DNA of 64,000 nt. It comes from Oscillospiraceae bacterium. GTDB lineage: Bacteria > Bacillota > Clostridia > Saccharofermentanales > Saccharofermentanaceae. This document shows, in pieces, positions 8,399 through 17,096 of this stretch; positions within the stretch are counted from its first letter, which is position 1; every line of letters starts with the position of its first letter. The stretch lies in assembly GCA_900176545.1 (NCBI GenBank), contig FWXP01000009.1, forward strand, positions 51,375-115,374, given 5' to 3'. The notes beneath the pieces are model-generated. The model was not told where the DNA came from and searched no databases. It saw nothing but the letters and a program-made list of their open reading frames with translations. A program made the position numbers and the translations under genes.

Positions 8399-9886
8399 AT
8401 GGCAAAGCTTACTCCCGAACAGAAAGCACAGATGGATTCCCTGGGATTTAAGTACCAGAGATCTGTCGCTGCGGTCTTCTTGTTGCTCTCAGTTCTTATC
8501 GTGGGGATCAATATCGGATGCAGATATTGGGGCAACAGTAAGCTCGAGAAGTATCCGCATGTACAAGGTGTCGTTACTAGTGATCAGGTCTATAAGGAGC
8601 ATATCGGAAGAAGGGAGAGGACCAGAAATACACTAACGGTAGAGTACTATCCCGAAGATTCAGATACGAGCTTATCCTGGTATGACGATGACGGTCCTTA
8701 TGAGTTTATGCATAAGGGAGATAAGCTTCGCGTCTACTACGATCCTGATGCTCCTTTGAATGCATATATAGCGAAGAAGGACTGGGTGACAGGTATATAT
8801 ATACGCGCGGATGTCTTCTACGATGCGGCTTTTATAGTTGCCGTATGGCCATTGCTTATCGGATGGTATCTTTTTGCAGACTATTCCCGTGCGAAGAAGC
8901 GTGCGCTCAAGGGAGAACTTAAGGCCGCCAAGAAGGTCAAGAGCAGCGTGGATCCCGACTACGATCCCAATCTTCACGATCTGACCCGTATGGCTAATGC
9001 AAAGCGCGGCTGGCTGCCTTTCTGGATATGCGGTATCTTCTTTTATATCTTTGCCCTTGTTATGGGTATTGGGATAATCGTATCTGTGATCAAGGATAAG
9101 CCGGATGATTCATTCTCGCCTGTTGCCGCGGCGATATTCATGATGATCCTAGGGCATGGCATGCTGGCGGGAGTCATATTCTCCATGCGTTATCTTGGCA
9201 GGAAGAAGAGGGCATTTATTAAGGGGTTCATGGCTGATGAGGCAACTGCCGTTTACGAGGACCGTATGACGGCAGCTGAAGTCTTGTGGAAGCTCGTTAA
9301 ACACTATATGGAGAAGGAGTCTTTCTATAGCAGGTTCAAGCTGGAATATAACAGGGACTGGCTGGAGACATATGAAGAGAAGCTTATAGGATTCAAGCGT
9401 GAGGAGGCAGAAGAGGTGACTGTTCCCAAGAAGATGCCCGCCAATATGGAAGAACTGGCTTCGATGGCAGGTGAGATCGGATTTGAAGTTAGAACTGTAG
9501 ATGACGGAAGACAGAAGCCTTATCTTGAAGTATCACGTCAGGAAGCGCCGTCTTCAGATATGGTAGTGGAACTTCTGGGACTTCTTACTTATGAATATGT
9601 TCTTGAATTCTTCGACTCTTTCTATTGGTCTCCGACTGATCCGGGCAGATATGTATCCGTATACATGACGGAAGGATCTCCCGTATATCACTTCGGCAAT
9701 CACGGCTGGTCTTCCGACTATAAGTATATGTCATGTTCTGAGATGGCAGATCTTATCGTGAAGAACTGGGATAAGTCTGACGGCAGTAACTACAAGAATT
9801 ATATTAAGATCAGCACTAATCTCTGGAGCTCGAGGGATAAGGATAAGTATTACAGGGTGCTCTCGAGGGTAAACGAAGCGTCTTAA
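8399..9886 (+). CDS. DUF3592-like membrane protein with cytosolic C-terminal domain
   Basis: The 495-residue protein has a first membrane helix (about residues 18-38), then an extracytoplasmic stretch like DUF3592 domains (HVQGVVTSD...LTVEYYPEDSD...GDKLRVYYDPDAPLNAY). Three further helices follow at about 140-160, 200-228 and 238-262. The C-terminal ~220 residues are soluble, with a helical linker and a mixed alpha/beta domain (MEELASMAGEIGFEVRTV...). The domain combination is unusual. It lies 4 bases after the acetyltransferase gene and ends the uncharacterised run. Function unknown. Confidence 0.7.
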   Translation: MAKLTPEQKAQMDSLGFKYQRSVAAVFLLLSVLIVGINIGCRYWGNSKLEKYPHVQGVVTSDQVYKEHIGRRERTRNTLTVEYYPEDSDTSLSWYDDDGPYEFMHKGDKLRVYYDPDAPLNAYIAKKDWVTGIYIRADVFYDAAFIVAVWPLLIGWYLFADYSRAKKRALKGELKAAKKVKSSVDPDYDPNLHDLTRMANAKRGWLPFWICGIFFYIFALVMGIGIIVSVIKDKPDDSFSPVAAAIFMMILGHGMLAGVIFSMRYLGRKKRAFIKGFMADEATAVYEDRMTAAEVLWKLVKHYMEKESFYSRFKLEYNRDWLETYEEKLIGFKREEAEEVTVPKKMPANMEELASMAGEIGFEVRTVDDGRQKPYLEVSRQEAPSSDMVVELLGLLTYEYVLEFFDSFYWSPTDPGRYVSVYMTEGSPVYHFGNHGWSSDYKYMSCSEMADLIVKNWDKSDGSNYKNYIKISTNLWSSRDKDKYYRVLSRVNEAS

Positions 9887-9935
9887 TTCAAGAAGCGTTA
9901 ATAAACAGGTTACATCGTTTTTTATATTGCGGTTG

Positions 9936-9941
9936 TATAAT
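9936..9941 (+). promoter_or_regulatory. -10 element before the GGDEF gene
   Basis: A consensus TATAAT lies 52 bases upstream of the start at 9994, within an A/T-rich spacer after the stop of the previous gene. No good -35 at 17 bases. It marks the probable start of a new transcript. Confidence 0.4.
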
Positions 9942-9993
9942 ATTCTTAGGTGTTGGAAGCAGGTGGCGTAATGTGCTGCCCGGAGGATAGGGT

Positions 9994-11907
9994 ATGAACA
10001 AAAGGATAGCTGTATTCACTAACGGATTCAGCAATGAGTATATCGAGCATGTAGTTACGGGTCTTCAGAAGAAAGCCCGCTTGGACGGTGTCGATATCTT
10101 CGTGTTCGTAACATTCTGTTCTCCCAATGACCATGAGCTGCAGAATAAGTGCCAGCTTAATATCTTCCATCTTCCGGAGCCCGAGGATTTTGACGGAGCG
10201 ATCATGCTCACCAATACATATAACTTTCCCGATGAGCAGGAGAGAGTATGTGCCAGGTTCCAGAGAGCAGGTATCCCCATGCTGTCGCTGGAAGTAGATG
10301 TTCCCAATATGTCCTGTATCAAGACGGAGAACTATAAGGGCGTCAAGGAACTTGCGACACACCTCGTTGAAGTACATAACTGTAAGAAGATCATTTACGT
10401 AAACGGAATAGAGGGTAATGTCGAGAATCAGATAAGGCGCCAGGCTTTAGTCGACGTGCTTGAAGCTCACGGACTCGAGCTTTTCAATGAGTTCAAGTGT
10501 GACTTCGGATTCTATACGGCATTCCTGGCTATGCATAAATATCTTGATGAAGGCAATGAGCTTCCCGATGCCATCGTTTGCGCCAATGACAATATGGCCA
10601 TGGGAATCAATTCGGCTCTTACGGAGAAAGGATACAATGTCCCGGATGATGTACTCCTTACGGGTTTTGACATGATAAGGGACGGTCAGACCACGGTTCC
10701 TATCCTGGCGACGGTATCCAGGGGATGGGAGACATTCGGCGAGACGGCTTACGATAAGCTCAAGTACCAGATAGAGCATCCCGATGAGCGTTTCTCGGAG
10801 GAATACCATTCCTACTTTATGCCTTCAGAGAGCTGCGGATGTCCTGCATCGGAAGAGCAGCTCAAGAGACGCTTCGACGCACTTCGTGATTACTATTTTA
10901 ACCATCTGCACCATAGCATAATGGATGTATTCTTCCAGAGGATACAGATACCGCTGTCCTTTGCCGTAAGGAAAGAAGATTACTACGACATGGGTATCGT
11001 AAATGCCAATGACGTGCCTCTCTTAGGCAAGAACTACTGCCTCTGCACTGAGCCTGATTTCTTCGAGGTGGAAGATGACCTCTATCCCGAGAGGATAAGA
11101 GGATACAGCAGGAATATGGATATTATCTACGAGCTTCGTGAGGGCGTAAGGCACCCCTTGCAGCATTTTGATTCCAGAGAACTGTATCCGGGGTATAAGC
11201 ACGAGGAGGGTGAGTCCAACCTCTATATCTTTGCGCCTCTCAATTATCTGAACTACATAATCGGATATATCGCGATAAAGAATGCGCCGACGCTCCTTTA
11301 TAACCTTAACCTTATAAAGTATGTAAAGAATACCAATGCGTTGCTGTTCAATATGAGACGCCATATCTTCGCTCAGCGCGCCAACGACGAGCTCAAGAAG
11401 ATCTATATGACCGATGCTCTGACGGGTATGTATAACCGTACGGGATGTCAGAAGGTCTTATATGACTTTATCGCTTCCCGCAAGGCAGAGGGTGAGAAGT
11501 CCATTCTGGTATTCGCGGACATAGACAGGATGAAGACCATTAACGACCTCTATGGTCACCTTAACGGCGATCTTGCCATCAAGGCGACGGCTGAAGCATT
11601 CATGAAGTATTCTCCCGAAGGATGGCTCTTCGGAAGGTACGGCGGAGATGAGTTCATCGCCGTGGCTCCGTGTCCTGAGGAATCTACTATAGAGAAGATG
11701 ATCGCATCTATCTCCAGATCCATGAGCGATGAGTTCAAGTCCATGAACCTGGCATTCATACTCCATGCGAGTATCGGCTATGTAGTGATAGAACCGGGGG
11801 ACGAAGGTACTATTGACGATTATATCGACAGAGCCGATAAGTATATGTATGCCGAGAAGGAAAAGTACCATAAGTATATAGATTCCATCGATCACCCCAA
11901 GGATTAA
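9994..11907 (+). CDS. LacI-type sensor / GGDEF diguanylate cyclase
   Basis: Residues 1-270 form a type I periplasmic-binding-protein fold as in LacI/GalR effector domains (start MNKRIAVFTNGFSNEYIEHV; CANDNMAMGINSALTEKGYNVPDDVLLTGFD near 190-225), but there is no HTH, signal peptide or membrane helix. A ~190-residue middle region follows, then a GGDEF domain from about 470 with TDALTGMYNRTG, DIDRMKTINDLYGHLNGD and the catalytic RYGGDEF at about 548-554. It should make c-di-GMP from two GTP in response to a small cytosolic ligand. The inhibitory RxxD I-site is absent: PEGW stands in its place. The start ATG has GGAGG 9 bases upstream. Confidence 0.9.
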   Translation: MNKRIAVFTNGFSNEYIEHVVTGLQKKARLDGVDIFVFVTFCSPNDHELQNKCQLNIFHLPEPEDFDGAIMLTNTYNFPDEQERVCARFQRAGIPMLSLEVDVPNMSCIKTENYKGVKELATHLVEVHNCKKIIYVNGIEGNVENQIRRQALVDVLEAHGLELFNEFKCDFGFYTAFLAMHKYLDEGNELPDAIVCANDNMAMGINSALTEKGYNVPDDVLLTGFDMIRDGQTTVPILATVSRGWETFGETAYDKLKYQIEHPDERFSEEYHSYFMPSESCGCPASEEQLKRRFDALRDYYFNHLHHSIMDVFFQRIQIPLSFAVRKEDYYDMGIVNANDVPLLGKNYCLCTEPDFFEVEDDLYPERIRGYSRNMDIIYELREGVRHPLQHFDSRELYPGYKHEEGESNLYIFAPLNYLNYIIGYIAIKNAPTLLYNLNLIKYVKNTNALLFNMRRHIFAQRANDELKKIYMTDALTGMYNRTGCQKVLYDFIASRKAEGEKSILVFADIDRMKTINDLYGHLNGDLAIKATAEAFMKYSPEGWLFGRYGGDEFIAVAPCPEESTIEKMIASISRSMSDEFKSMNLAFILHASIGYVVIEPGDEGTIDDYIDRADKYMYAEKEKYHKYIDSIDHPKD

Positions 11908-11924
11908 GGTTCCTTTCTCGGTTT

Positions 11925-11941
11925 CTTAAGATTCCCTTAAG
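11925..11941 (+). promoter_or_regulatory. CTTAAG direct repeats, possible response-regulator site
   Basis: CTTAAG occurs at 11925-11930 and 11936-11941, exactly 11 bases apart, upstream of the secreted-protein/ABC operon. OmpR-type regulators bind direct repeats with about this period. No matching promoter hexamers are clear. Confidence 0.3.
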
Positions 11942-12015
11942 GTTGGCGCAAAGTCCGTTAATGTATTTGTTGGTAGACTTAGATCATCAACAAAACATGG
12001 AACGGAGATTTTCTT

Positions 12016-12939
12016 ATGAAAAAGTATGTTGGAGGAGTAAGAAGGATCCTTGCATCTGTTCTTACTACAGTAGTATCGGCAGGAGCGATCATCAGCGCTC
12101 CCTTCATGGCATCTCAGGTAAATGCGGCTTATGTGACACCCAGGCTCATCGTAACGGGAAGTGAGATCACCACAGGTCCCGTCAATGCAGGCGATGACTT
12201 CGAGCTCGTAGTACACCTTAAGAACGAATCTACGGCAACACAGCTCAACAATATCCGTATCGAGTTCGAGACAGAAGATAATGAGATCACTCCTTCTAAC
12301 GGTACGAATGTCGTATATATCGATTCTCTTGCAAAGGAAGCAGAGTACGATGTAACTGTTGCCATGAGCACAAGAGGAGATCTTCAGCAGAAGCCCTATA
12401 CTCTTACTCTTAATTACGAATATGAAGATAAGGATCGTAATTCCTTTGCTGATTCTTCCGTCGTAACTATCCCGATCGTACAGACTCCCGAGCTGTCTTT
12501 GTCCGAGTTCAAGCTCTCCCGTAAGGAGATCGTATTGGACGGCAAGACAAATGTATCCTTCGACCTCAATAACATCGGTAAGGATACCGTATATAACGTA
12601 TCCGTCGAGTTCTCAGGCGAGCAGATCGACGATATCTCAACATATGTAGGTAATATCGACGTTAGCGGAAGCAGCACGGTAGACCTGGCTCTCAAGGGCG
12701 TGGCAGTAGGTAACGGCAGCATCGTAGCTCATGTTACTTTCGAGGATGCTGACGGAAAGGCTTACTCATTCGACCAGAACTTCGATCTTGAAGTAGCAGC
12801 TAAGCCCGTTGTCGATACACAGGCGGAAGCAGGAAGCTCACTTCCCGTACCGGCTATCGCAGGTGTCGGCGCTGCTGTTATAATCGTAATCGCAGTCGTA
12901 AATATCATCCGCAAGAAGAAGGAAAGAGCATATGCCTAA
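12016..12939 (+). CDS. Secreted, membrane-anchored CARDB-like protein
   Basis: The 307-residue protein has a signal peptide (hydrophobic stretch 12-37, cleavage near VNAAYV). Two Ig-like CARDB/COG1361-type domains follow (about 40-150 and 155-265), with typical phrases VNAGDDFELVVHLKNES and IVLDGKTNVSFDLNNIGKDTVYNVSV. A C-terminal membrane helix (about 277-298) and a basic RKKKER tail close the protein. It would be displayed outside the membrane. The gene overlaps the ABC ATPase start by 8 bases and the permease follows, so it is probably the extracellular partner of that transporter. Confidence 0.85.
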   Translation: MKKYVGGVRRILASVLTTVVSAGAIISAPFMASQVNAAYVTPRLIVTGSEITTGPVNAGDDFELVVHLKNESTATQLNNIRIEFETEDNEITPSNGTNVVYIDSLAKEAEYDVTVAMSTRGDLQQKPYTLTLNYEYEDKDRNSFADSSVVTIPIVQTPELSLSEFKLSRKEIVLDGKTNVSFDLNNIGKDTVYNVSVEFSGEQIDDISTYVGNIDVSGSSTVDLALKGVAVGNGSIVAHVTFEDADGKAYSFDQNFDLEVAAKPVVDTQAEAGSSLPVPAIAGVGAAVIIVIAVVNIIRKKKERAYA

Positions 12940-13693
12940 GAAAAGCATCATCAGGACGGAGAAGCTCTGCAAGAGTTTCTCTACGGGCGGTGTCCAGCAC
13001 CACGTAATAAAGAATCTCGATACAGAGATATACGAAGGCGACTTCACGGTAATAATGGGTGCCTCCGGTGCAGGTAAGTCCACTCTTATGTACGCGCTAT
13101 CCGGTATGGATAAGGCTAGCCTTGGTAAGGTGCATTTCGCTGACAGGGATATAACGAAGTTCACCAGCGACCAGCTCGCTATCTTCAGGCGTAAGCACTG
13201 CGGCTTCGTATTCCAGCAGGTATATCTCATGGACTCCATGAGCGTCATGGATAATGTTCTTACTGCAGGTCTTCTTACAGGACAGAATAAAAGAGAGCTC
13301 AATAAGAGAGCACAGTCTCTCCTGGAGCAGGTAGGCGTCGGAAGAAAGCTCTGGAACAAGTTCCCGAACCAGCTGTCGGGCGGTGAGGCACAGCGAGTAG
13401 GTATCGTACGTGCGATCATCAATTCACCTGATATGGTATTCGCCGACGAGCCTACAGGTGCCCTTAACAGTTCTTCTTCTGATGCGGTGCTTAACGTACT
13501 TACGGAAGTAAATAAGCAGGGTCAGTCGATCCTTATGGTAACCCACGACATGAAGTCGGCAAGAAGAGGAAACAGGATCATATATTTCAAAGACGGAACG
13601 ATAGGCGGCGAGTGCGACTTAGGTCCTTATGTATCAGGTGACCGCGCACGTCACGATAAGCTTCGTAACTTCCTGTCGGATATGGGATGGTAA
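12932..13693 (+). CDS. ABC transporter ATP-binding protein (MacB/LolD type)
   Basis: The 253-residue ATPase has Walker A GASGAGKST (about residues 47-55), Q-loop FVFQQVYLM, ABC signature LSGGEAQR, Walker B MVFADEPTG and switch His in VTHD. This subtype pairs with FtsX/MacB-like permeases that move or mechanically act on substrates at the membrane rather than importing solutes. It overlaps the upstream secreted protein gene and lies 6 bases before the permease gene. The substrate is not known; candidates by family are antimicrobial peptides, lipoproteins or cell-wall hydrolase activation. Confidence 0.93.
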   Translation: MPKKSIIRTEKLCKSFSTGGVQHHVIKNLDTEIYEGDFTVIMGASGAGKSTLMYALSGMDKASLGKVHFADRDITKFTSDQLAIFRRKHCGFVFQQVYLMDSMSVMDNVLTAGLLTGQNKRELNKRAQSLLEQVGVGRKLWNKFPNQLSGGEAQRVGIVRAIINSPDMVFADEPTGALNSSSSDAVLNVLTEVNKQGQSILMVTHDMKSARRGNRIIYFKDGTIGGECDLGPYVSGDRARHDKLRNFLSDMGW

Positions 13694-13699
13694 TCTTAG

Positions 13700-16057
13700 A
13701 TGTTAGGTAAACTCATAAAGGCAAATTTCAGGAAAGACTTCTCTCAGATGATAAGCTTTCTTCTCATAGTCATCCTGTCATCGACGATGCTCGGATGCGG
13801 CCTTACGCTCCTTCTGGGATATAACGACGATTACGAGAGGACCCTTGAGACTAATAATGCTGCCGACATCGGTATGCATGTCTCGGGCTTGAAGGAATAT
13901 AGCGGCGAACTTACCGAGATAGAGAGATATCTTGCTTCTTCTCCCTGTGTCGAGAATTATGTGGCAGTTGACGGTCTCGTGGCCGCGACTTCCATAGATC
14001 AGTCCGACAGCGATGAAGATGTCAAGGATATCGTGGCGGCAGCAGAGACTACGGCGATCTTCGCACCTCTTGACGAGGATCGTGATATCGAGAGGATGAA
14101 CTTCATAGAGAAGTCTGACGAGGAATACGATAACCCTCTTTACATCTCCGGATACATTCTGAGGCAGAAGTATCAGAACAGGTTCAAGGTTGGAGACGAT
14201 ATCGAGCTTACTATCGGAGATCATATATATGTCTTCCAGCTCGCGGGAGTATACGAGACCATAATGGCCGAACAGTGCTTCTATGTGACAGAGTCTCAGT
14301 ATAATGACATGGTGGAGACTCTTGATCCTGACTGGAAGAACTACTATACGTTATTTCTGATAACTACGGCTGACGGAGTCTCAGACAATGATGCAACTGA
14401 CGAGATAACGGAAGATCTTATGAGAAGAGGCTATAACTCCGATATCTCCACTTATACGAAGTCGATGATGATAAGTGCGGATATGATCATGGTAAATGTC
14501 ATCTCCGCTATCCTCTGCGCATTCTCGCTTCTTATCGCAGTAGTAGTACTGATCATCGTATTCTTCAGGATAAGTAACAGCATCGAGCAGAATATCGTTA
14601 ATATCGGTGCTCTGAAGGCGCTCGGATGCACAAGTTCCCAGATAAGGAAAGCTCACATCATGGAATTCGTGATAACAGCGGTGGCGGCGTCTCTTGTGGG
14701 AATAGGAGCTATGTATCTTCTTCTGTCTCCCTTAGGAGATCTTGTAGGCACCATGACCATGATGAGATGGGATGCACATATGATCCCCGGAGTAGCGATT
14801 CTCATGCCTCTGATGTTCGGAGTGCTCACAGCAGTGATGTCATCTCTGTCTACTTCTAAGATAAAGAATCTTGATCCCGTTATAGCCTTAAGGTTCGGTC
14901 TTCAGAATCACAGCTTCAAGAAGAACTATCTTCCTCTTGCTACATCAGGCGGACCTCTTGTAGGACTTCTGGCTCTCAAGTCTTCTCTTCAGAGCAAGAA
15001 GCAGAACGTGATGACATTCGTTATCATGGGATCCGTAGGTCTTGTCACGGCATTTGTAATATTCTTCGGATACAACATCTGCTATAAGCCTATCAATCTC
15101 TATAATATCCTTCAGTCGACGTCTTACGATCTGATGATGGCTCTTACCGACGAAGAGGCTTACTACGAGATCGCGAATGTCGATCACGTCAAGGAGTGTT
15201 ACTGGAGAGCTACTGAAGAGATGACCGTTGCAGGTCAGGCTGTAGACGTGACGATAGTAGAGGACTTAGGCTCCCTTACGACCATCAACTATACAGAGGG
15301 AAGAGCTCCTCTTTATTCCGATGAGATCATCATGAGTGCGACTGCCGCTTCCCAGGCGGACGTAATGGTCGGCGATATCGTAAAGGTCTCATATAAAGGC
15401 TGCGATAAGGAACTCACGGTCTGCGGCCTCGCGCAGGGTACCGATAATCTCGGTAAGTTCGCTCTTATGAACGACGACTGCGCAAGATCTCTCGGGTTTA
15501 CCGCGAAGACCAATACCGTCTGCGTAACGCTGGATGAGTCGAATACAGATAATGCTCAGAAGGTCACAGATGAAGTGGAGAGTATGTACGGGGATAAGCT
15601 TCGCGCTTATATAAATATCCCGGCAGCACTTCCTCAAGAGCCGATCATCATCGGATCTACGGCTATCTGTATCCTTATCGTCGTAGTAACCGTTCTGGTA
15701 ATACTGCTGTCGATGACTCTTCTTATAAAGACTGTCATCATAAGAAAGCAGCAGGAGTTCGGTATCAAGAAGTCACTTGGCTTTACGAGCTCTCAGCTTC
15801 GTAAGGAATTGGTCCTCTCCATGATGCCCTGCGTCATTATAGGTTCGGCGGTGGGATCTGCCATTGGAACTCTTAAGTCCAATTCCTTCCTTACGGCGCT
15901 TCTGGGGTCCCTGGGACTTGCAGAGAGCCGCCTGCCGGTATACGGATGGATGGGCGTCGCTTCAGTTATCTTCACGACACTTGTATCAGCGATCATAATA
16001 TGGCTTTTGTCTTCGAAGATAAAGAAGATCTCAGCTTACTCTCTCATCAAAGAGTAA
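13700..16057 (+). CDS. FtsX-like ABC permease
   Basis: The 785-residue permease has about eight membrane helices: TM1 at 15-38, a ~210-residue extracellular domain, three helices around 255-400, a fifth near 440-462, a second extracellular domain (about 465-650), and three final helices from about 652 to 780. Both FtsX signatures are present (NIGALKALGCTSSQIRKAHIMEF and EFGIKKSLGFTSSQLRKELVLS, here abbreviated by motif: ALGCTSSQIRK, SLGFTSSQLRK). Such duplicated permeases form mechanotransmission or export complexes with MacB-type ATPases. Ribosome site is modest. A terminator-like hairpin follows. Confidence 0.92.
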   Translation: MLGKLIKANFRKDFSQMISFLLIVILSSTMLGCGLTLLLGYNDDYERTLETNNAADIGMHVSGLKEYSGELTEIERYLASSPCVENYVAVDGLVAATSIDQSDSDEDVKDIVAAAETTAIFAPLDEDRDIERMNFIEKSDEEYDNPLYISGYILRQKYQNRFKVGDDIELTIGDHIYVFQLAGVYETIMAEQCFYVTESQYNDMVETLDPDWKNYYTLFLITTADGVSDNDATDEITEDLMRRGYNSDISTYTKSMMISADMIMVNVISAILCAFSLLIAVVVLIIVFFRISNSIEQNIVNIGALKALGCTSSQIRKAHIMEFVITAVAASLVGIGAMYLLLSPLGDLVGTMTMMRWDAHMIPGVAILMPLMFGVLTAVMSSLSTSKIKNLDPVIALRFGLQNHSFKKNYLPLATSGGPLVGLLALKSSLQSKKQNVMTFVIMGSVGLVTAFVIFFGYNICYKPINLYNILQSTSYDLMMALTDEEAYYEIANVDHVKECYWRATEEMTVAGQAVDVTIVEDLGSLTTINYTEGRAPLYSDEIIMSATAASQADVMVGDIVKVSYKGCDKELTVCGLAQGTDNLGKFALMNDDCARSLGFTAKTNTVCVTLDESNTDNAQKVTDEVESMYGDKLRAYINIPAALPQEPIIIGSTAICILIVVVTVLVILLSMTLLIKTVIIRKQQEFGIKKSLGFTSSQLRKELVLSMMPCVIIGSAVGSAIGTLKSNSFLTALLGSLGLAESRLPVYGWMGVASVIFTTLVSAIIIWLLSSKIKKISAYSLIKE

Positions 16058-16081
16058 AACATATCATAACCCTTACTGCCG

Positions 16082-16111
16082 AAAAGGTCGTGCCTTTGTG
16101 CGCGGCCTTTT
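16082..16111 (+). terminator. Terminator of the ABC operon
   Basis: AAAAGG (16082-16087) pairs with CCTTTT (16106-16111), with further pairs inside giving an 11-bp stem containing wobbles and an 8-base loop. The T-run is inside the 3' arm, so strength is uncertain. Confidence 0.55.
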
Positions 16112-16125
16112 CATATTGCGGGTGC

Positions 16126-16189
16126 ATTTCGCGAAATACTACACTGTAGTCTATATTTCCTCGGATATGTAGGGTAAGGTGTAGTATTT
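16126..16189 (+). promoter_or_regulatory. Nested palindromes before the deacetylase gene
   Basis: ATTTCGCGAAAT (16126-16137) is a perfect 12-bp palindrome. It overlaps AAATACTACAC (16134-16144), which pairs perfectly with GTGTAGTATTT (16179-16189). ACTACA-C-TGTAGT is a third dyad inside. The forms compete with each other. Could be operator DNA or a switching leader RNA. Confidence 0.4.
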
Positions 16190-16271
16190 TGCCTTGCTGC
16201 GATCTTTCTGTTTTGCGCGGGCGGCATTAGCGGTATCATATAGGAAACATACTGCGTGTGGGGAGGATAAT

Positions 16272-16976
16272 ATGATCAAAGCAATACTTACTATAGACGA
16301 TATGCCTCAGGAGAATACGATACCTATCATAGATTACCTTCTTGGGATAGGGATCAAGCCTTTGTTCTTTGCCATAGGCGAGTTCGTAGAGCAGAAGCCC
16401 GAGCCTGTCATATATGCTCTTCAGAAGGGCCTTATCGTAGGTAACCACACATATTCCCACGCTAATCTTGCAGAGTGTACTCTCGAGGAGGGGCTTTCTG
16501 AGATAAGGAAGTGCGATGAGGTATTGGACCGCATCTATGAGAAGGCGGGAGTAGAGCGTAAGGTCAAGGTATTCCGTTATCCGTACCTTGCATGCGGCGG
16601 AGAGAACAATAAGGCATATACAGACTGCCTGCGTGAGCTGGGATATAAGAAGCTCGATGACACGGGTGTCATAGCTCCGGGGTATATAGGTAACGGCTGG
16701 AAGTTCGAGAACGGTACCAACTGCAGCTTTGACTGTCAGGAGTATCTCCTTCGCGAAGGCTCCGACATGACCATGGAGAAGATCCTTTCTAATATAGATG
16801 CAGCCTTCGGAAAGGAAGAGCAGAGCAAGGGTCAGGAGCATATAATCCTTATCCATTCACATGATCTTACTGATGAGAGGGAGCCTTTGTACTACAAGAC
16901 CATCGTAGAGAGGATGCTCAAGTATAAGACGGAGTTCAAGGAACCTTCCTTTATCGATTTCTGGAATCTTTCTTAA
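16272..16976 (+). CDS. NodB-type polysaccharide deacetylase family protein (cytosolic)
   Basis: The protein (234 residues from ATG 16272, GGGAGG ribosome site) shows the carbohydrate esterase 4 motifs: LTIDDMP in place of the usual TFDDGP, HTYSH metal site, FRYPY in place of RxPYG, and LIHSH near the C-terminus. Members are metal-dependent deacetylases of chitin oligomers, peptidoglycan or related amides. This one has no signal peptide or membrane anchor, which is atypical for a peptidoglycan deacetylase, so the substrate is probably intracellular. An upstream in-frame ATG at 16194 was rejected because it lies just after the dyad region and has no ribosome site. Confidence 0.82.
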   Translation: MIKAILTIDDMPQENTIPIIDYLLGIGIKPLFFAIGEFVEQKPEPVIYALQKGLIVGNHTYSHANLAECTLEEGLSEIRKCDEVLDRIYEKAGVERKVKVFRYPYLACGGENNKAYTDCLRELGYKKLDDTGVIAPGYIGNGWKFENGTNCSFDCQEYLLREGSDMTMEKILSNIDAAFGKEEQSKGQEHIILIHSHDLTDEREPLYYKTIVERMLKYKTEFKEPSFIDFWNLS

Positions 16977-17072
16977 GGCGCTCAGCAGAGAATGATAATA
17001 CAGGGCCGAAGCCGAACGCTGATGTGGTCGTGCCGAGGTCTTTTATTCTGTCCATAAGTCTCGTGCGTGTAT

Positions 17073-17078
17073 TATAAT
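17073..17078 (+). promoter_or_regulatory. -10 element before the Lgt-like gene
   Basis: Consensus TATAAT 18 bases upstream of the ATG at 17097. A transcript from it would start almost at the GGAGGGTG ribosome site, giving a leader of only about 12 bases. No clear -35. Confidence 0.4.
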
Positions 17079-17096
17079 CGATGCCGGAGGGTGAAC

